This document shows positions 1-9,365 of a DNA stretch of 64,000 bases, piece after piece (position 1 is the stretch's first letter; the number at the start of each line of letters is the position of its first letter). The DNA comes from Humitalea sp050632385. GTDB taxonomy: Bacteria > Pseudomonadota > Alphaproteobacteria > Acetobacterales > Acetobacteraceae. A program made the translations under genes and the position numbers. The notes under the pieces are model-generated. The model was not told where the DNA came from. It saw nothing but the letters and a program-made list of their open reading frames with translations, and did not search any database. The stretch lies in the NCBI RefSeq assembly GCF_050632385.1, contig NZ_CP192599.1:2914001-2978000 (forward strand), in the 5' to 3' direction.

Positions 1-765
1 CGCCCGCAAGGCGCGGGTATAGGGGTGGCGGGGCGCGTGCAGCACCTGTTCGGCGGGCCCTTCCTCCACAATGCGGCCGAGGTACATGACCGCGATCCGG
101 TCGGCGACCTGGCGCACCACGCCAAGGTCGTGGCTGATCAGGACGAAGGCCAGATCCATCTCGGCGATCAAGCCGCGCAGCAATTCGATGACCTGCGCCT
201 GCACCGAGACATCCAGCGCCGATACCGGTTCATCCCCCACGACCAGCCGCGGGCCTGATGCGAGCGCGCGTGCGATGGCGATGCGCTGGCGCTGGCCGCC
301 GCTGAATTCATGCGGCCAGCGGCGCGCGTGTTCGGGGCGCAGCCCGACGCGGGACAGCAGCGCCGCGACGCGCGTGGCTTCCTGGCCTCGCGGCACGATG
401 CCATGCAGGCGCAGCGGTTCGGCGACGGCGTCCTGCACCGTCTGCCGTGGGTCCAGGCTGGCAAACGGGTCCTGGAAGATGAGTTGCATGTCGCGCCGGC
501 GGGCGCGGAGGGCGGCGGGCGACAGGGCGGTCAGGTTCTCGCCCCCGAACAAGACCTGGCCTTCGTCGGGTGGGATCAGCCCCAGCAGCAGCCGCCCCAA
601 GGTGGATTTGCCGCAGCCGCTTTCGCCGACGATGGCCAGGGTCTCACCCGGCGCCACGGTCAGCGACACGCCATCGACGGCATGCACGGCGCCCCGCTTG
701 CGACCGAGCGCGTCCCGCATCGGGAAGTGCTTCACCAGGTCCCTGGCATCCAGCAACGCACTCAT
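1..765 (-). CDS. dppF: Oligopeptide/dipeptide ABC transporter ATP-binding protein, DppF/OppF type (partial, 3' end outside window)
   Basis: Reading the minus strand from an ATG at 765 gives an ABC ATPase that runs off the window. Walker A (GESGCGKS) lies at about residues 47-54, followed by the signature FSGGQRQR and a Walker B segment ending in DEP. The last visible residues (APRHPYT) are the start of the Opp/Dpp-specific C-terminal region. It would energise uptake of short peptides or similar solutes, paired with the DppD-like ATPase just upstream. The two genes overlap by four bases (ATGA), which indicates translational coupling. The permeases and binding protein expected for such a system are not in the window and may lie downstream. 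The substrate cannot be read from an ATPase. Confidence 0.93.
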   Translation of the reverse strand, partial: MSALLDARDLVKHFPMRDALGRKRGAVHAVDGVSLTVAPGETLAIVGESGCGKSTLGRLLLGLIPPDEGQVLFGGENLTALSPAALRARRRDMQLIFQDPFASLDPRQTVQDAVAEPLRLHGIVPRGQEATRVAALLSRVGLRPEHARRWPHEFSGGQRQRIAIARALASGPRLVVGDEPVSALDVSVQAQVIELLRGLIAEMDLAFVLISHDLGVVRQVADRIAVMYLGRIVEEGPAEQVLHAPRHPYTRALRA

Positions 766-1730
766 GCGGCGAGCGGCGCGCGGCGGCAGGCGGCCGCGTG
801 ATCGGGGCCGACCGATCGCAGCGGGGGATCGGCGCTGTCGCAGGCGGGTTCGGCAAAAGGACAGCGCGGCGAAAAGCGGCAACCGGGCGGCAGATGCATG
901 GGGTCCGGCACAGTGCCCTCGATATTGGCCAATCGACCACGCGGCCCATCCAGGCGCGGGGCCGCGCCCAGCAACCCGATGGTGTAGGGGTGGTCGGGGT
1001 GGATGAAGAGCGTCTCCGCCGCTGCGGCTTCGACCGCGCGGCCGGCGTACATGACCACGACATCCTCCGCATGGTCGGCGACCACGCCGAGGTCATGGGT
1101 GATCAGCACGATGGCTGTGCCCGTCTCGCGTTTCAGCGCGTCCAGCAGTTCCAGAATCTGCGCCTGGACGGTCACGTCCAGCGCCGTCGTGGGTTCATCG
1201 GCGATCAGCAACTTGGGTTTGCAGGCCAGCGCCATCGCGATCATCACGCGCTGGCGCATCCCGCCGGACAATTGATGCGGATACTGTTTTGCCCGGCGCG
1301 CGGCATCGGGGATGCGGACCTGGTCCAGCGCGCGGATCGCCTCGGCCATCGCCGCCTGGCGCGACAAGCCGCGATGCAGCGCCAAGGTCTCGGCGATCTG
1401 GTCGCCCGCGGTGAAGGCGGGGTTCAGGCTGGTCATCGGTTCCTGGAAGATCATCGCCATGTCGGCGCCACGCAGCCGGCGCCGCGCCTCGGGCGGCATC
1501 GCCAGCAGGTCCTGGCCCGCCAGCAGCAGCTTCCCACCAACAGCAGCGTTGTCCGCCAGCAGCCCCATGATGGCGAGCGAGGACACCGACTTGCCGCAAC
1601 CGCTTTCGCCGACGATCGCCAGGGTCCGGCCCGGCTCCACCGAAAAGGACAAGCCGTCCACCGCGCGCACCCGGCCGCGATCGGTGGAAAACGTGACGGT
1701 CAGGCCGGTGACGGACAGTGCCGCCGTCAT
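762..1730 (-). CDS. dppD: Oligopeptide/dipeptide ABC transporter ATP-binding protein, DppD/OppD type
   Basis: This 322-aa protein is a complete ABC ATPase. Walker A (GESGCGKS) is at residues 41-48, the signature LSGG at 154-157 and Walker B (LLIADEP) at 174-180. The C-terminus carries the cysteine-containing segment (GCRFSPRCPFAEPAC) typical of OppD/DppD proteins. It is one of the two ATPases of a peptide-type importer at the inner face of the membrane. The ATG at 1730 overlaps the stop of the preceding DUF1028 gene by four bases, and its own stop overlaps the dppF start by four bases. All three are therefore probably translated together. This coupling to the liv genes upstream is unusual and suggests one long transport operon. 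Confidence 0.95.
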   Translation of the reverse strand: MTAALSVTGLTVTFSTDRGRVRAVDGLSFSVEPGRTLAIVGESGCGKSVSSLAIMGLLADNAAVGGKLLLAGQDLLAMPPEARRRLRGADMAMIFQEPMTSLNPAFTAGDQIAETLALHRGLSRQAAMAEAIRALDQVRIPDAARRAKQYPHQLSGGMRQRVMIAMALACKPKLLIADEPTTALDVTVQAQILELLDALKRETGTAIVLITHDLGVVADHAEDVVVMYAGRAVEAAAAETLFIHPDHPYTIGLLGAAPRLDGPRGRLANIEGTVPDPMHLPPGCRFSPRCPFAEPACDSADPPLRSVGPDHAAACRRAPLAA

Positions 1731-2434
1731 GCGGCGGCCTCGGTGGCGGCGATATCGGCTTCGATGATGCGACGCTCCAGCGTGCCCGGCCCGTCCGCGG
1801 TTGCCATGTGGCGGCGGAAGGGGACGAAGCGGCGCTGCGCCACGGCGTAGAGGCGGCGCAGCTCGGCCAAGGGGTCAGGGTGGTCGTCGACGCGCAGGTC
1901 GATCTCGGCGGTCTCATCGGCGGCGCCCATCACGACCAGGGCGGCGGATTGCCGGCCGCGCTTGTCGCCGCCGGCGGCCTCACCAGCCTCCAGCGCCGCC
2001 AGCATCCGCGCGGCGAGCGGCAGGCCGCTCGCTGCCTGGAACGCCGCCAGGGTCGCGGCCAGCACATCCGGGCCCACCAACATATTACCGGCGACCGAGA
2101 CATCCGCCCCCGCGAGATGCCCGGCATAGCTGGTGCAGCGATCCCCGGTATGGCGCGCCGACCGGCCGTCTGCCGCCATCACGTGCAATTGGCGCATCCC
2201 GGCCCCGGCGTCGGCGGCGACCAGGGCGGCGATGGCGTCGTCCGGCCCCTGCCCCGCCGCCAGCCGATCCAGCGCGGCCCCGCGCCACAGCGGATTGACC
2301 AGCGCCTGGCTGCACACGGCGCCCACGCCGCTGCGAAGCATCGGGCAGATCGCGCCCACGGCGAAAAAACGGGTGGTAACGGCGGCGCCGAGTGCGCCGG
2401 TCTGGGCGTCACGCGCCAGGATGGACCAGGTCAT
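1727..2434 (-). CDS. DUF1028 family protein (predicted Ntn-hydrolase-like)
   Basis: The 235-aa product starting MTWSILARD matches the DUF1028 family in its N-terminal pattern (TGALGAAVTTRFFAVGA), the SQALVNP segment and the GNMLVGPDVL segment. The family is predicted to adopt an Ntn-hydrolase-like fold. Its substrate is not established. A longer reading frame begins at 2470, but the internal ATG at 2434 aligns with where family members begin, so I chose that. The gene sits between livM and dppD and overlaps dppD by four bases. That suggests a role with the transported compound, perhaps hydrolysis of an imported amide or peptide. The role is inference from position only. Confidence 0.85.
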   Translation of the reverse strand: MTWSILARDAQTGALGAAVTTRFFAVGAICPMLRSGVGAVCSQALVNPLWRGAALDRLAAGQGPDDAIAALVAADAGAGMRQLHVMAADGRSARHTGDRCTSYAGHLAGADVSVAGNMLVGPDVLAATLAAFQAASGLPLAARMLAALEAGEAAGGDKRGRQSAALVVMGAADETAEIDLRVDDHPDPLAELRRLYAVAQRRFVPFRRHMATADGPGTLERRIIEADIAATEAAA

Positions 2435-2476
2435 GGGCCACAGGGATGCAAACCCTGGGCCGCGGTGCAAGGGGGG

Positions 2477-3463
2477 TTACAGCCGCACCCCCAGGCGATG
2501 CGCGATCTCACCCACGATGCCGCGGCGGAAGGCCAGGACGCAGGCGACGAAGATGACCCCCTGGATCACCGTCACCCAGGCGCCGAACTCGGCCAGGTAG
2601 TTCTGCATGGTGATGATCACCGCCGCCCCGATGACCGGCCCGAAGATGGTGCCGAGGCCGCCGACCAGGGTCATCAGCACGACCTCGCCGCTCATGCTCC
2701 AATGCACATCGGTCAGGGTCGCGATGCCGAAGACGATGGATTTTGTCGCCCCCGCGACCCCGGCGAGGCCGGCTGAGAGCACGAAGGCGATCAGCTTGTA
2801 GTCATCGGCGCGATAGCCGAGCGAGATCGCGCGCGGCTCGTTCTCGCGGATCGCCTTCATCACCTGGCCGAAGGGCGAATGCACGATGCGGTGGATCAGC
2901 AGGAAGCCGATCAGGAAGATCGAAGCGACCAGCCAGTACAAGGTCATGTCGTTGCCCAGGGGAATCACCCCGAACAAGCGCCCGCGCGGGATGGACTGGA
3001 TGCCATCCTCGCCGCCGGTGAAGGGCGCCTGCAGGCAGAAGAAATACACCATCTGCGCCAGCGCCAGGGTGATCATGGCGAAGTAGATGCCGGTGCGCCG
3101 GATCGCCAGCCAGCCGATGCCGCCGCCCAGGGTCGCGGCGACCAGCCCGCCGCACAGGATGGCCAGTTCCGGCGTCAGCCCCGCCACCTTGGCCAGATGC
3201 CCCGCGATATAGCCGCCCATGCCGAAGAAGGCCGCATGGCCGAAACTCAGCAGCCCGACATAGCCGATCAGCAGGTTGAAGGCGCAGGCGAACAAGGCGA
3301 AGCACAGCACCTTCATCAGGAACACGGGATAAAGGAAGAAGGGGCTGATCGCGACGAAGGCGACCAGCGCCGCGAAGGCCGCGACCTGAGCGCCGGAAAA
3401 GCCCAGGATCCCCGCTTCGGCGGCGGGCTGCGGGACAGGCGGGACACCGCTACCATCGGCCAT
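2477..3463 (-). CDS. livM: Branched-chain amino acid ABC transporter permease, LivM type
   Basis: This 328-aa integral membrane protein has many hydrophobic segments. It carries LivM-typical motifs: NLLIGYVGLLSFGHAAFFG near residue 65, the cytoplasmic EAA-like segment containing GQVMKAIRENEPRA near residue 205, and GGLGTIFGPVIGA near the C-terminus. It would form the transmembrane channel together with LivH for import of a branched-chain amino acid or related compound. It follows livH with a three-base gap and is in the same minus-strand operon as livG, livF and livK. The ATG at 3463 is the natural start, and a short polar leader precedes the first membrane segment. Confidence 0.96.
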   Translation of the reverse strand: MADGSGVPPVPQPAAEAGILGFSGAQVAAFAALVAFVAISPFFLYPVFLMKVLCFALFACAFNLLIGYVGLLSFGHAAFFGMGGYIAGHLAKVAGLTPELAILCGGLVAATLGGGIGWLAIRRTGIYFAMITLALAQMVYFFCLQAPFTGGEDGIQSIPRGRLFGVIPLGNDMTLYWLVASIFLIGFLLIHRIVHSPFGQVMKAIRENEPRAISLGYRADDYKLIAFVLSAGLAGVAGATKSIVFGIATLTDVHWSMSGEVVLMTLVGGLGTIFGPVIGAAVIITMQNYLAEFGAWVTVIQGVIFVACVLAFRRGIVGEIAHRLGVRL

Positions 3464-3466
3464 GGA

Positions 3467-4333
3467 TCAGGCCCTCCCGAACAGGCCGGCGGGCCGGGTC
3501 AGCAACACGATCGCCATGACGACGAAGACCACGGTGGCCGAGGCTTCCGGATAGACCACCCGGGCAAGGCCTTCGAGCATACCGAGCCCGAAGCCGGTGA
3601 TCACCGAGCCAAGGATCGACCCCATCCCACCGATCACCACGACGGCGAAGACGGTGATGATGAAATTCGCCCCCATATTCGGGTTCACCGAATAGATCGG
3701 CGCCGCCAGCACCCCGGCGAAGGCCGCGAGCGCCACACCCGCACCATAGGTCAGCGTGATCATGCGCGGCACGTTGATGCCGAAGGCCTGCACCAGGTCG
3801 GCACGCTCCGTCGCCGCGCGGAGGTAGGAGCCGAGGCGCGTCTTCTCGATGATCAGCCAGGTGCTGATGCAGACGACCAGCGACGCGACGACCACCCAGG
3901 CGCGGTAGCCCGGCAGGATCATGAAGCCCAAGTCCAGGCTGAAGCCGCGGAACGCCGGCGGCGGCTGGTAGGGCAGGCCCGAGGAGCCGAATTCATTGCG
4001 GAACAGCCCCTCGATGATCAGCCCGAGGCCGAAGGTCAGAAGCAGTCCATACAAATGGTCGAGCTTGTAGAGGCGGCTGATCATCAGCCGTTCGATCACG
4101 ACACCAAAGGCGCCGACGATCAGCGGCGACAGCAGCAGCGCCCACCAATAGCCGATGCCCAGCCAGTTCAGCAGCATCCAGGCGACGAAGGCGCCCATCA
4201 TGAACTGCGCGCCATGGGTGAAGTTGATGACGTTCAGCATGCCGAAGATCACGGCAAGCCCAAGCGACAGCAGCGCGTAGAAGGCGCCGTTCACCAGGCC
4301 CAACACCATTTGCGACAGGATGTCTTCGATCAC
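3467..4333 (-). CDS. livH: Branched-chain amino acid ABC transporter permease, LivH type
   Basis: The 288-aa protein begins with a GTG codon at 4333. It shows the LivH signature early (GAFYALLSLGLAVIFGMLNVINFTHGA) and a late GGMGSILGSVITGFGLG segment, with multiple transmembrane stretches. It pairs with LivM as the second permease of the importer. The start follows livK by 71 bases, a gap holding a stable hairpin. The stop is three bases before livM. GTG is favoured because the family begins about 20 residues before the conserved segment and no ATG lies closer. Confidence 0.95.
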   Translation of the reverse strand: MIEDILSQMVLGLVNGAFYALLSLGLAVIFGMLNVINFTHGAQFMMGAFVAWMLLNWLGIGYWWALLLSPLIVGAFGVVIERLMISRLYKLDHLYGLLLTFGLGLIIEGLFRNEFGSSGLPYQPPPAFRGFSLDLGFMILPGYRAWVVVASLVVCISTWLIIEKTRLGSYLRAATERADLVQAFGINVPRMITLTYGAGVALAAFAGVLAAPIYSVNPNMGANFIITVFAVVVIGGMGSILGSVITGFGLGMLEGLARVVYPEASATVVFVVMAIVLLTRPAGLFGRA

Positions 4334-4364
4334 GGTGGCCGGACCTCATGCGGAAGGAGGAAAT

Positions 4365-4393
4365 CCGGTGGGTGGCGCGGCGCCGCCCACCGG
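4365..4393 (-). promoter_or_regulatory. Intercistronic RNA hairpin between livK and livH
   Basis: The arms 4365-4377 and 4381-4393 are complementary over 13 bases with one G-U-type mismatch, around a three-base loop. The hairpin lies just after the livK stop and before livH, with no T-run after it on the transcribed strand. Such hairpins after a binding-protein gene often protect the upstream message or weaken read-through, so the binding protein is made in excess. That role is inferred. Confidence 0.5.
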
Positions 4394-4404
4394 GATGGCG
4401 TGCG

Positions 4405-5652
4405 TCAGGCGGGGGGCATCACGCAACCGCCCTCGGCGATCGGGCGGAACGCCTGCTCGGCCGGGGTGGTGGCGAGCAGCTTGTAGTAGTCCCAGGCGCC
4501 ACGGCTTTCGGCCGGGGTCTTCACCTCGAACAGGTAGCAGGGGTGGATGGCGCGGCCATCGGGGCGGATCTGCCCCTCGCCGAAGGCCTCGTCATTGGTC
4601 GGCGTCGCCTTCATCCGCGCGACGGCGGCGGCCCCCGATGCCTTGGCCGCGGCAACCCCCATGTCCGACACGGCCTTGAGGTATTGCAGCACCGCGCCGT
4701 AGCAGCCCGCCTGCACCATCGACGGCCGGATGCCGCCCGGCATCGGCCCAAGGCGCTGCGTGAAGGCCCGGGTGCGGTCGTTCAGGTCCCAATAGAACGT
4801 CTCGCTGAGCACCAGGCCCTGCGCGACTTCCAGGCCGAGCGAATGCACGTCGGTGATGAAGACCAGCAACCCGGCCAGCTTGGTCCCGCCGCGGGTGATG
4901 CGGAATTCGGCCGCCTGCTTGATGGCGTTGATGGTGTCGCCGCCCGCATTTGCCAGGCCGATGACCTGCGCCCGGCTACGCTGCGCCTGCTGCAGGAAGG
5001 AGGAGAAGTCGGTCGTGCCCGGGAAGGGCGTGCGGACCTGGCCCAGGATATTGCCGCCCTGCGCGCGGACGAAGGCCGCCGTGTCACGCTCCAGCGCATG
5101 GCCGAAGGCGTAGTCGGCGGTGATGAAATACCAGGACCGGCCGCCGGCGCGCACCATCGCCCCACCGGTGGACTGCGCCAGCATCCAGGTGTCGTAGGTG
5201 AAGTGCACGGTATTCGGCGAACAGGCCGAACCGGTCAGGTCGGAGGAGGCGGCGCCCGAGTTCAGGAAGACCTTGTTGCGTTCACGGACCAGCGTGTTCA
5301 CCGCCAGCGCCACCGAGGAGGTCGGCACGTCCACGATCACGTCGACACCTTCGCGGTCGATCCACTGGCGCGCCACGGTCGAACCCACGTCGGGCCGGTT
5401 CTGGTGGTCGGCCTGGACCACTTCGATGTTGATGCCGCGCGCGGCCAGGCCGCTTTCCTGAACGGCCAGCCGCACCGCCTGGGTGGAACCCGGGCCCGAC
5501 AGGTCGCGATACAGCCCGGACTGGTCGTTCAGCACGCCGATCTTGATCGTGTTCGCGGCCTGCGCGCGGGCGCTGCGCGTGGTCGCGACGGCCCCGATCG
5601 AAGGTGCTGCGGCAAGGGCCGCGAGAACGGCGCGACGGTCGAAGTTTTGCAT
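4405..5652 (-). CDS. livK: Branched-chain amino acid ABC transporter substrate-binding protein, LivK-like
   Basis: This 415-aa periplasmic binding protein has an N-terminal signal with a twin-arginine-like start (MQNFDRRAVLAAL) and a likely cleavage after ARAQA near residue 32. The mature part opens with IKIGVLNDQSGLYRDLSGPG, the pattern of type I periplasmic binding proteins of the Peripla_BP_6 (LivJ/LivK) family. A clear ribosome-binding site (AGGAGG) lies a few bases before the ATG at 5652. It captures the solute for LivHMGF. The exact ligand is unknown. Related proteins in proteobacteria bind branched-chain amino acids, amides or aromatic acids. Confidence 0.93.
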   Translation of the reverse strand: MQNFDRRAVLAALAAAPSIGAVATTRSARAQAANTIKIGVLNDQSGLYRDLSGPGSTQAVRLAVQESGLAARGINIEVVQADHQNRPDVGSTVARQWIDREGVDVIVDVPTSSVALAVNTLVRERNKVFLNSGAASSDLTGSACSPNTVHFTYDTWMLAQSTGGAMVRAGGRSWYFITADYAFGHALERDTAAFVRAQGGNILGQVRTPFPGTTDFSSFLQQAQRSRAQVIGLANAGGDTINAIKQAAEFRITRGGTKLAGLLVFITDVHSLGLEVAQGLVLSETFYWDLNDRTRAFTQRLGPMPGGIRPSMVQAGCYGAVLQYLKAVSDMGVAAAKASGAAAVARMKATPTNDEAFGEGQIRPDGRAIHPCYLFEVKTPAESRGAWDYYKLLATTPAEQAFRPIAEGGCVMPPA

Positions 5653-5676
5653 GAAATACCCTCCTGCTTTTCTGGT

Positions 5677-6373
<697 letters not shown>

Positions 6374-6381
<8 letters not shown>

Positions 6382-7156
6382 GGGCCGCACTCGACACTTC
6401 GGTGCCAAGGTAGGCCGCGATGACCTCCGGGTTGCGTGACACTTCGGCGTAGGAGCCCTCGGCCAAAACCCGGCCACGGGTCAGCACGGTGATGGTGTCG
6501 CACAGGCCTTCGACGACCTTCAGGTTGTGTTCCACCATCAGCACCGTCCGCCCCTGGGCGACGCGCTTCACCAGGGCGACGATGCGGTCCACATCCTCGT
6601 TCGTCATGCCGGCCGTGGGTTCGTCCAGCAGCATCATGCGCGGGTTCATCGCCAGGGTCGTCGCGATCTCCAGCGCGCGCTTGCGGCCGTAGGGCAGGCT
6701 GCCGGCGGTGGCCGTCGCGTATTCGGTCAAGCCGACATCCTCCAGCAATGCCATCGCGCGGTCGTCATACCGTCGCAAGGTGCCCTCGGCGCGCCAGAAA
6801 TCGAACGACGCGCCACGTTCGCGCTGCAAGGCGAGGCGAACGTTTTCCAGCACCGTCAGGTTCGGGAAGACGGCGGAGATCTGGAAGGACCGGATCAGCC
6901 CCAGCCGTGCGACATCGGCGGGCTTCAGGCGCGTGATGTCCTGGCCGGCGAAGCGTATGGTGCCCCGCGTCGGTTGCAGGAACTTGGTCAGCAGGTTGAA
7001 GCAGGTGGTCTTGCCGGCGCCATTCGGGCCGATCAGCCCGTGGATGGTGCCCTCGCGGATCGCGATCCGCACGTCGGACACGGCGACGAAGCCACGGAAT
7101 TCCTTGGTCAGCCCGTCCGTTTCCAGAAGGGTTCCCGTGTCCTGCGGTGCCGTCAC
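6374..7156 (-). CDS. livG: Branched-chain amino acid ABC transporter ATP-binding protein, LivG type
   Basis: A 260-aa ATPase with Walker A GPNGAGKT at residues 43-50, the LivG-type linker LPYGRKRALEIATTL, and Walker B ending in LLDEPTAGM. It is the first gene of the minus-strand transport operon. Two GTG codons are possible starts, at 7210 and 7156. I prefer 7156 because a GGTGGCAGG purine-rich stretch precedes it, whereas 7210 has no Shine-Dalgarno-like sequence and adds a cysteine-rich leader foreign to the family. The 284-base gap to the divergent tpsB gene must hold the promoters for both directions. Confidence 0.93.
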
Positions 7157-7290
7157 CCTGCCACCTCGCACGTCGTCACGCGGCGCGAACCCGCCGCAGG
7201 CCTTGCACACAAGGCGACGATGAACGCGGCGACGATGGTGGCGCGCAACGCCAGGACTCCCCCAAAGCCGCGCGTTTCAGCGTCGTCTTG

Positions 7291-7334
7291 CTCTTGCATC
7301 GTTAGATGCCTGTGTCGGGGCTGCTATGCAAGAG
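7291..7334. promoter_or_regulatory. Inverted repeat in the livG-tpsB divergent promoter region
   Basis: Between the divergent livG and tpsB genes, CTCTTGCAT at 7291-7299 is repeated as its exact reverse complement ATGCAAGAG at 7326-7334, separated by 26 bases. Further toward tpsB a TTGACA hexamer occurs at 7376-7381, a candidate -35 box, but I see no convincing -10 partner. The inverted repeat could be a regulator site or a small hairpin. Either role is inference. Confidence 0.35.
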
Positions 7335-7440
7335 GCGCTTGGCCGTGACCGTTCTGCTCACGACTTGGCCGTTGGTTGACAAGGTGTTAGCAGGACGCGG
7401 CTCTGCGTTGCGAATCGATTTGCAATGCTCCGGGCGGGGG

Positions 7441-9297
7441 ATGACCATGGGGCTGGTTTTGCATTCGGTCCGCACGCGGACGAACAAGGTTCTGTGCGAC
7501 TCCAAGCCAGCCGCGCCGGGTCGCGACATCGACCCGCCCGTTTCATCCTCCATCCGCGTCGCCCGCATCCTCGCCGGGGCCGTCCCTCTGCTGGCCGTGG
7601 CCGTCGCGGTGCCGGTTTTCGCCCAGGGCTTCAACACCCCGGCGCCGCCATTGCCCACGGAATCGATCAATCGCCTGGCGCCGCAGGCGCTGCCGCAATT
7701 GTCGCCCTCCATCGCGGGTCCGCAGATCGTCGGCCAGACCGGGCCAGGCGCCGCACAACAGATCACCGTCAGCCGCGTCATCCTGCCGCAGGGCACGGCG
7801 ATGCCGAGCGGCCCCTTGCGGCTGACGATCGAGGGGATCGAGGGCCAGACGGTCCCGCTGTCCCGCATCGAGGAAGCCCGCCTGGGGATGCTGCGGCTGT
7901 GGCGGGACGCGGGGCAGCCCTTCGCCTCGGTCACCGCCAGCCTCGCCCCGGGACCGAATGGCGCCGAGCTGCGGTTTTCGGTGACCGAAGGCTACATCGC
8001 CGAAGTGAAGCTGGAGGGCGATATCGGTGCCGCCGGCACGCAGGTGCTGCGCTTCCTCGAACCGCTGGTGAACCGCCGGCCGCTGACCGGGGCGGCGATG
8101 GAACGCGCGCTGCTGCTCGCCTCCGACGTCCCGGGCGTCAGCGTGCGCGGCGTGCTGCAACCTGTGCCTGGCGAGGCCGGGGCGCTGCGCCTGGTGGCGC
8201 AGGTCGAACGCCGCGCCTTCACCGGCTACGCCACCGCCGACAACCGCGCCTATGACCTGACCGGGCCGGTCCAGGGGCTGGCCGCGGTCTCGGCCAATTC
8301 CTTCACCTCGCTCGGCGAACGCACCGAGCTGTCCTTCTACCAGTCGGAGGGCAGCACCCAGTGGTTCGCCCAGGCGACGGAAGAATTCTTCGTCGGCGCC
8401 TCCGGCACCCGCATCCGGCTTTACGCAGGCACCGGCGTCGCGACGCCGGGCAGTTCGCTGGCGGCGATCGGCTATGCCGGCGACACCCGGATCTTTGGTG
8501 GCTCGGTCGCCTATCCGATCATCCGGTCACGCCCGCGCAACCTGAATGTCGTGGGCTATATCGACGCCTTCGAAAGCGAGGTGACGACCGGCTTCGGCGA
8601 AAGCGAGGGCCGCGCGTCCTACGACAGCGTCCGGGCGGCGCGGATCGGGCTGGATGGCTCGCAGTTGGACAGTTGGATCCCGTACCTGCCGCTGGCCAGC
8701 AATGTCGCCTCGGTGCGGTTCAGCCAGGGGCTACCGGGGCTGGGATCGACGAACAACGACAGCCTGACCATGTCGCGCGCCGGGGCGAATTTCACCTTCA
8801 CCAAGGTGAATGGCGAGGTGCTGCGCAACCAGCCGCTGTTCACCATCGGCGAACAGGCGGTGGTGTCGTTCCAGGGGCTGGTGTCGGCGCAATACACGCC
8901 GGATGTCCTGCCGCCGTCGGAAAAATTCTATTTCGGCGGCAATCGCCTGGGGCGCGGCTTCTACGCCGGTGAAGTCACGGGTGACAGTGCGGCCGGCTAC
9001 TCGCTTGAGTTGCAATTGGATCGCCGGTTCGAGCAGCCCGAGACTCCCTGGGGCCTGGTTGCACTCGCAACACAGTTCTACCTGTTTCGGGACTACGGCC
9101 GCGCGTTCAACAACAATGCCGACCCTGACCAGCGCGTGTCCTCTTATGGTGGTGGTGTTCGCACCATCCTGAACGATACGGTGCAGTTGGACCTGGAGGC
9201 GGTGGAGCGAATAACGCGCAATTATGGGGCGCCGGGGTCAAATACTCCTCCCCTCGCGGCCCAGGCGTATTATATGCGACTGCTCGTTCGGTTCTAA
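7441..9297 (+). CDS. Two-partner secretion outer-membrane transporter, TpsB (ShlB/FhaC family)
   Basis: This 618-aa protein has the layout of TpsB transporters. A signal region (hydrophobic core about residues 40-58, ending VFAQG) is followed by a proline-rich linker, a POTRA region around residues 105-230 and a C-terminal beta-barrel ending in phenylalanine (MRLLVRF), as outer-membrane proteins do. The motif FYFGGNRLGRGFYAGE matches the conserved late barrel segment of the ShlB/FhaC family. It would secrete the adjacent TpsA protein across the outer membrane. An ATG at 7441 with a GGGCGGGGG stretch upstream is my start. A start at 7306 is open but adds a poor leader. Either way the signal peptide has an unusually long polar N-region. 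Confidence 0.93.
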   Translation: MTMGLVLHSVRTRTNKVLCDSKPAAPGRDIDPPVSSSIRVARILAGAVPLLAVAVAVPVFAQGFNTPAPPLPTESINRLAPQALPQLSPSIAGPQIVGQTGPGAAQQITVSRVILPQGTAMPSGPLRLTIEGIEGQTVPLSRIEEARLGMLRLWRDAGQPFASVTASLAPGPNGAELRFSVTEGYIAEVKLEGDIGAAGTQVLRFLEPLVNRRPLTGAAMERALLLASDVPGVSVRGVLQPVPGEAGALRLVAQVERRAFTGYATADNRAYDLTGPVQGLAAVSANSFTSLGERTELSFYQSEGSTQWFAQATEEFFVGASGTRIRLYAGTGVATPGSSLAAIGYAGDTRIFGGSVAYPIIRSRPRNLNVVGYIDAFESEVTTGFGESEGRASYDSVRAARIGLDGSQLDSWIPYLPLASNVASVRFSQGLPGLGSTNNDSLTMSRAGANFTFTKVNGEVLRNQPLFTIGEQAVVSFQGLVSAQYTPDVLPPSEKFYFGGNRLGRGFYAGEVTGDSAAGYSLELQLDRRFEQPETPWGLVALATQFYLFRDYGRAFNNNADPDQRVSSYGGGVRTILNDTVQLDLEAVERITRNYGAPGSNTPPLAAQAYYMRLLVRF

Positions 9298-9365
9298 ACC
9301 GATGCGATGGACCCCCTGGCAGGACGCCGATGCAACGCGCGAAGCGCGCTTTTCGAGAGACTGAC

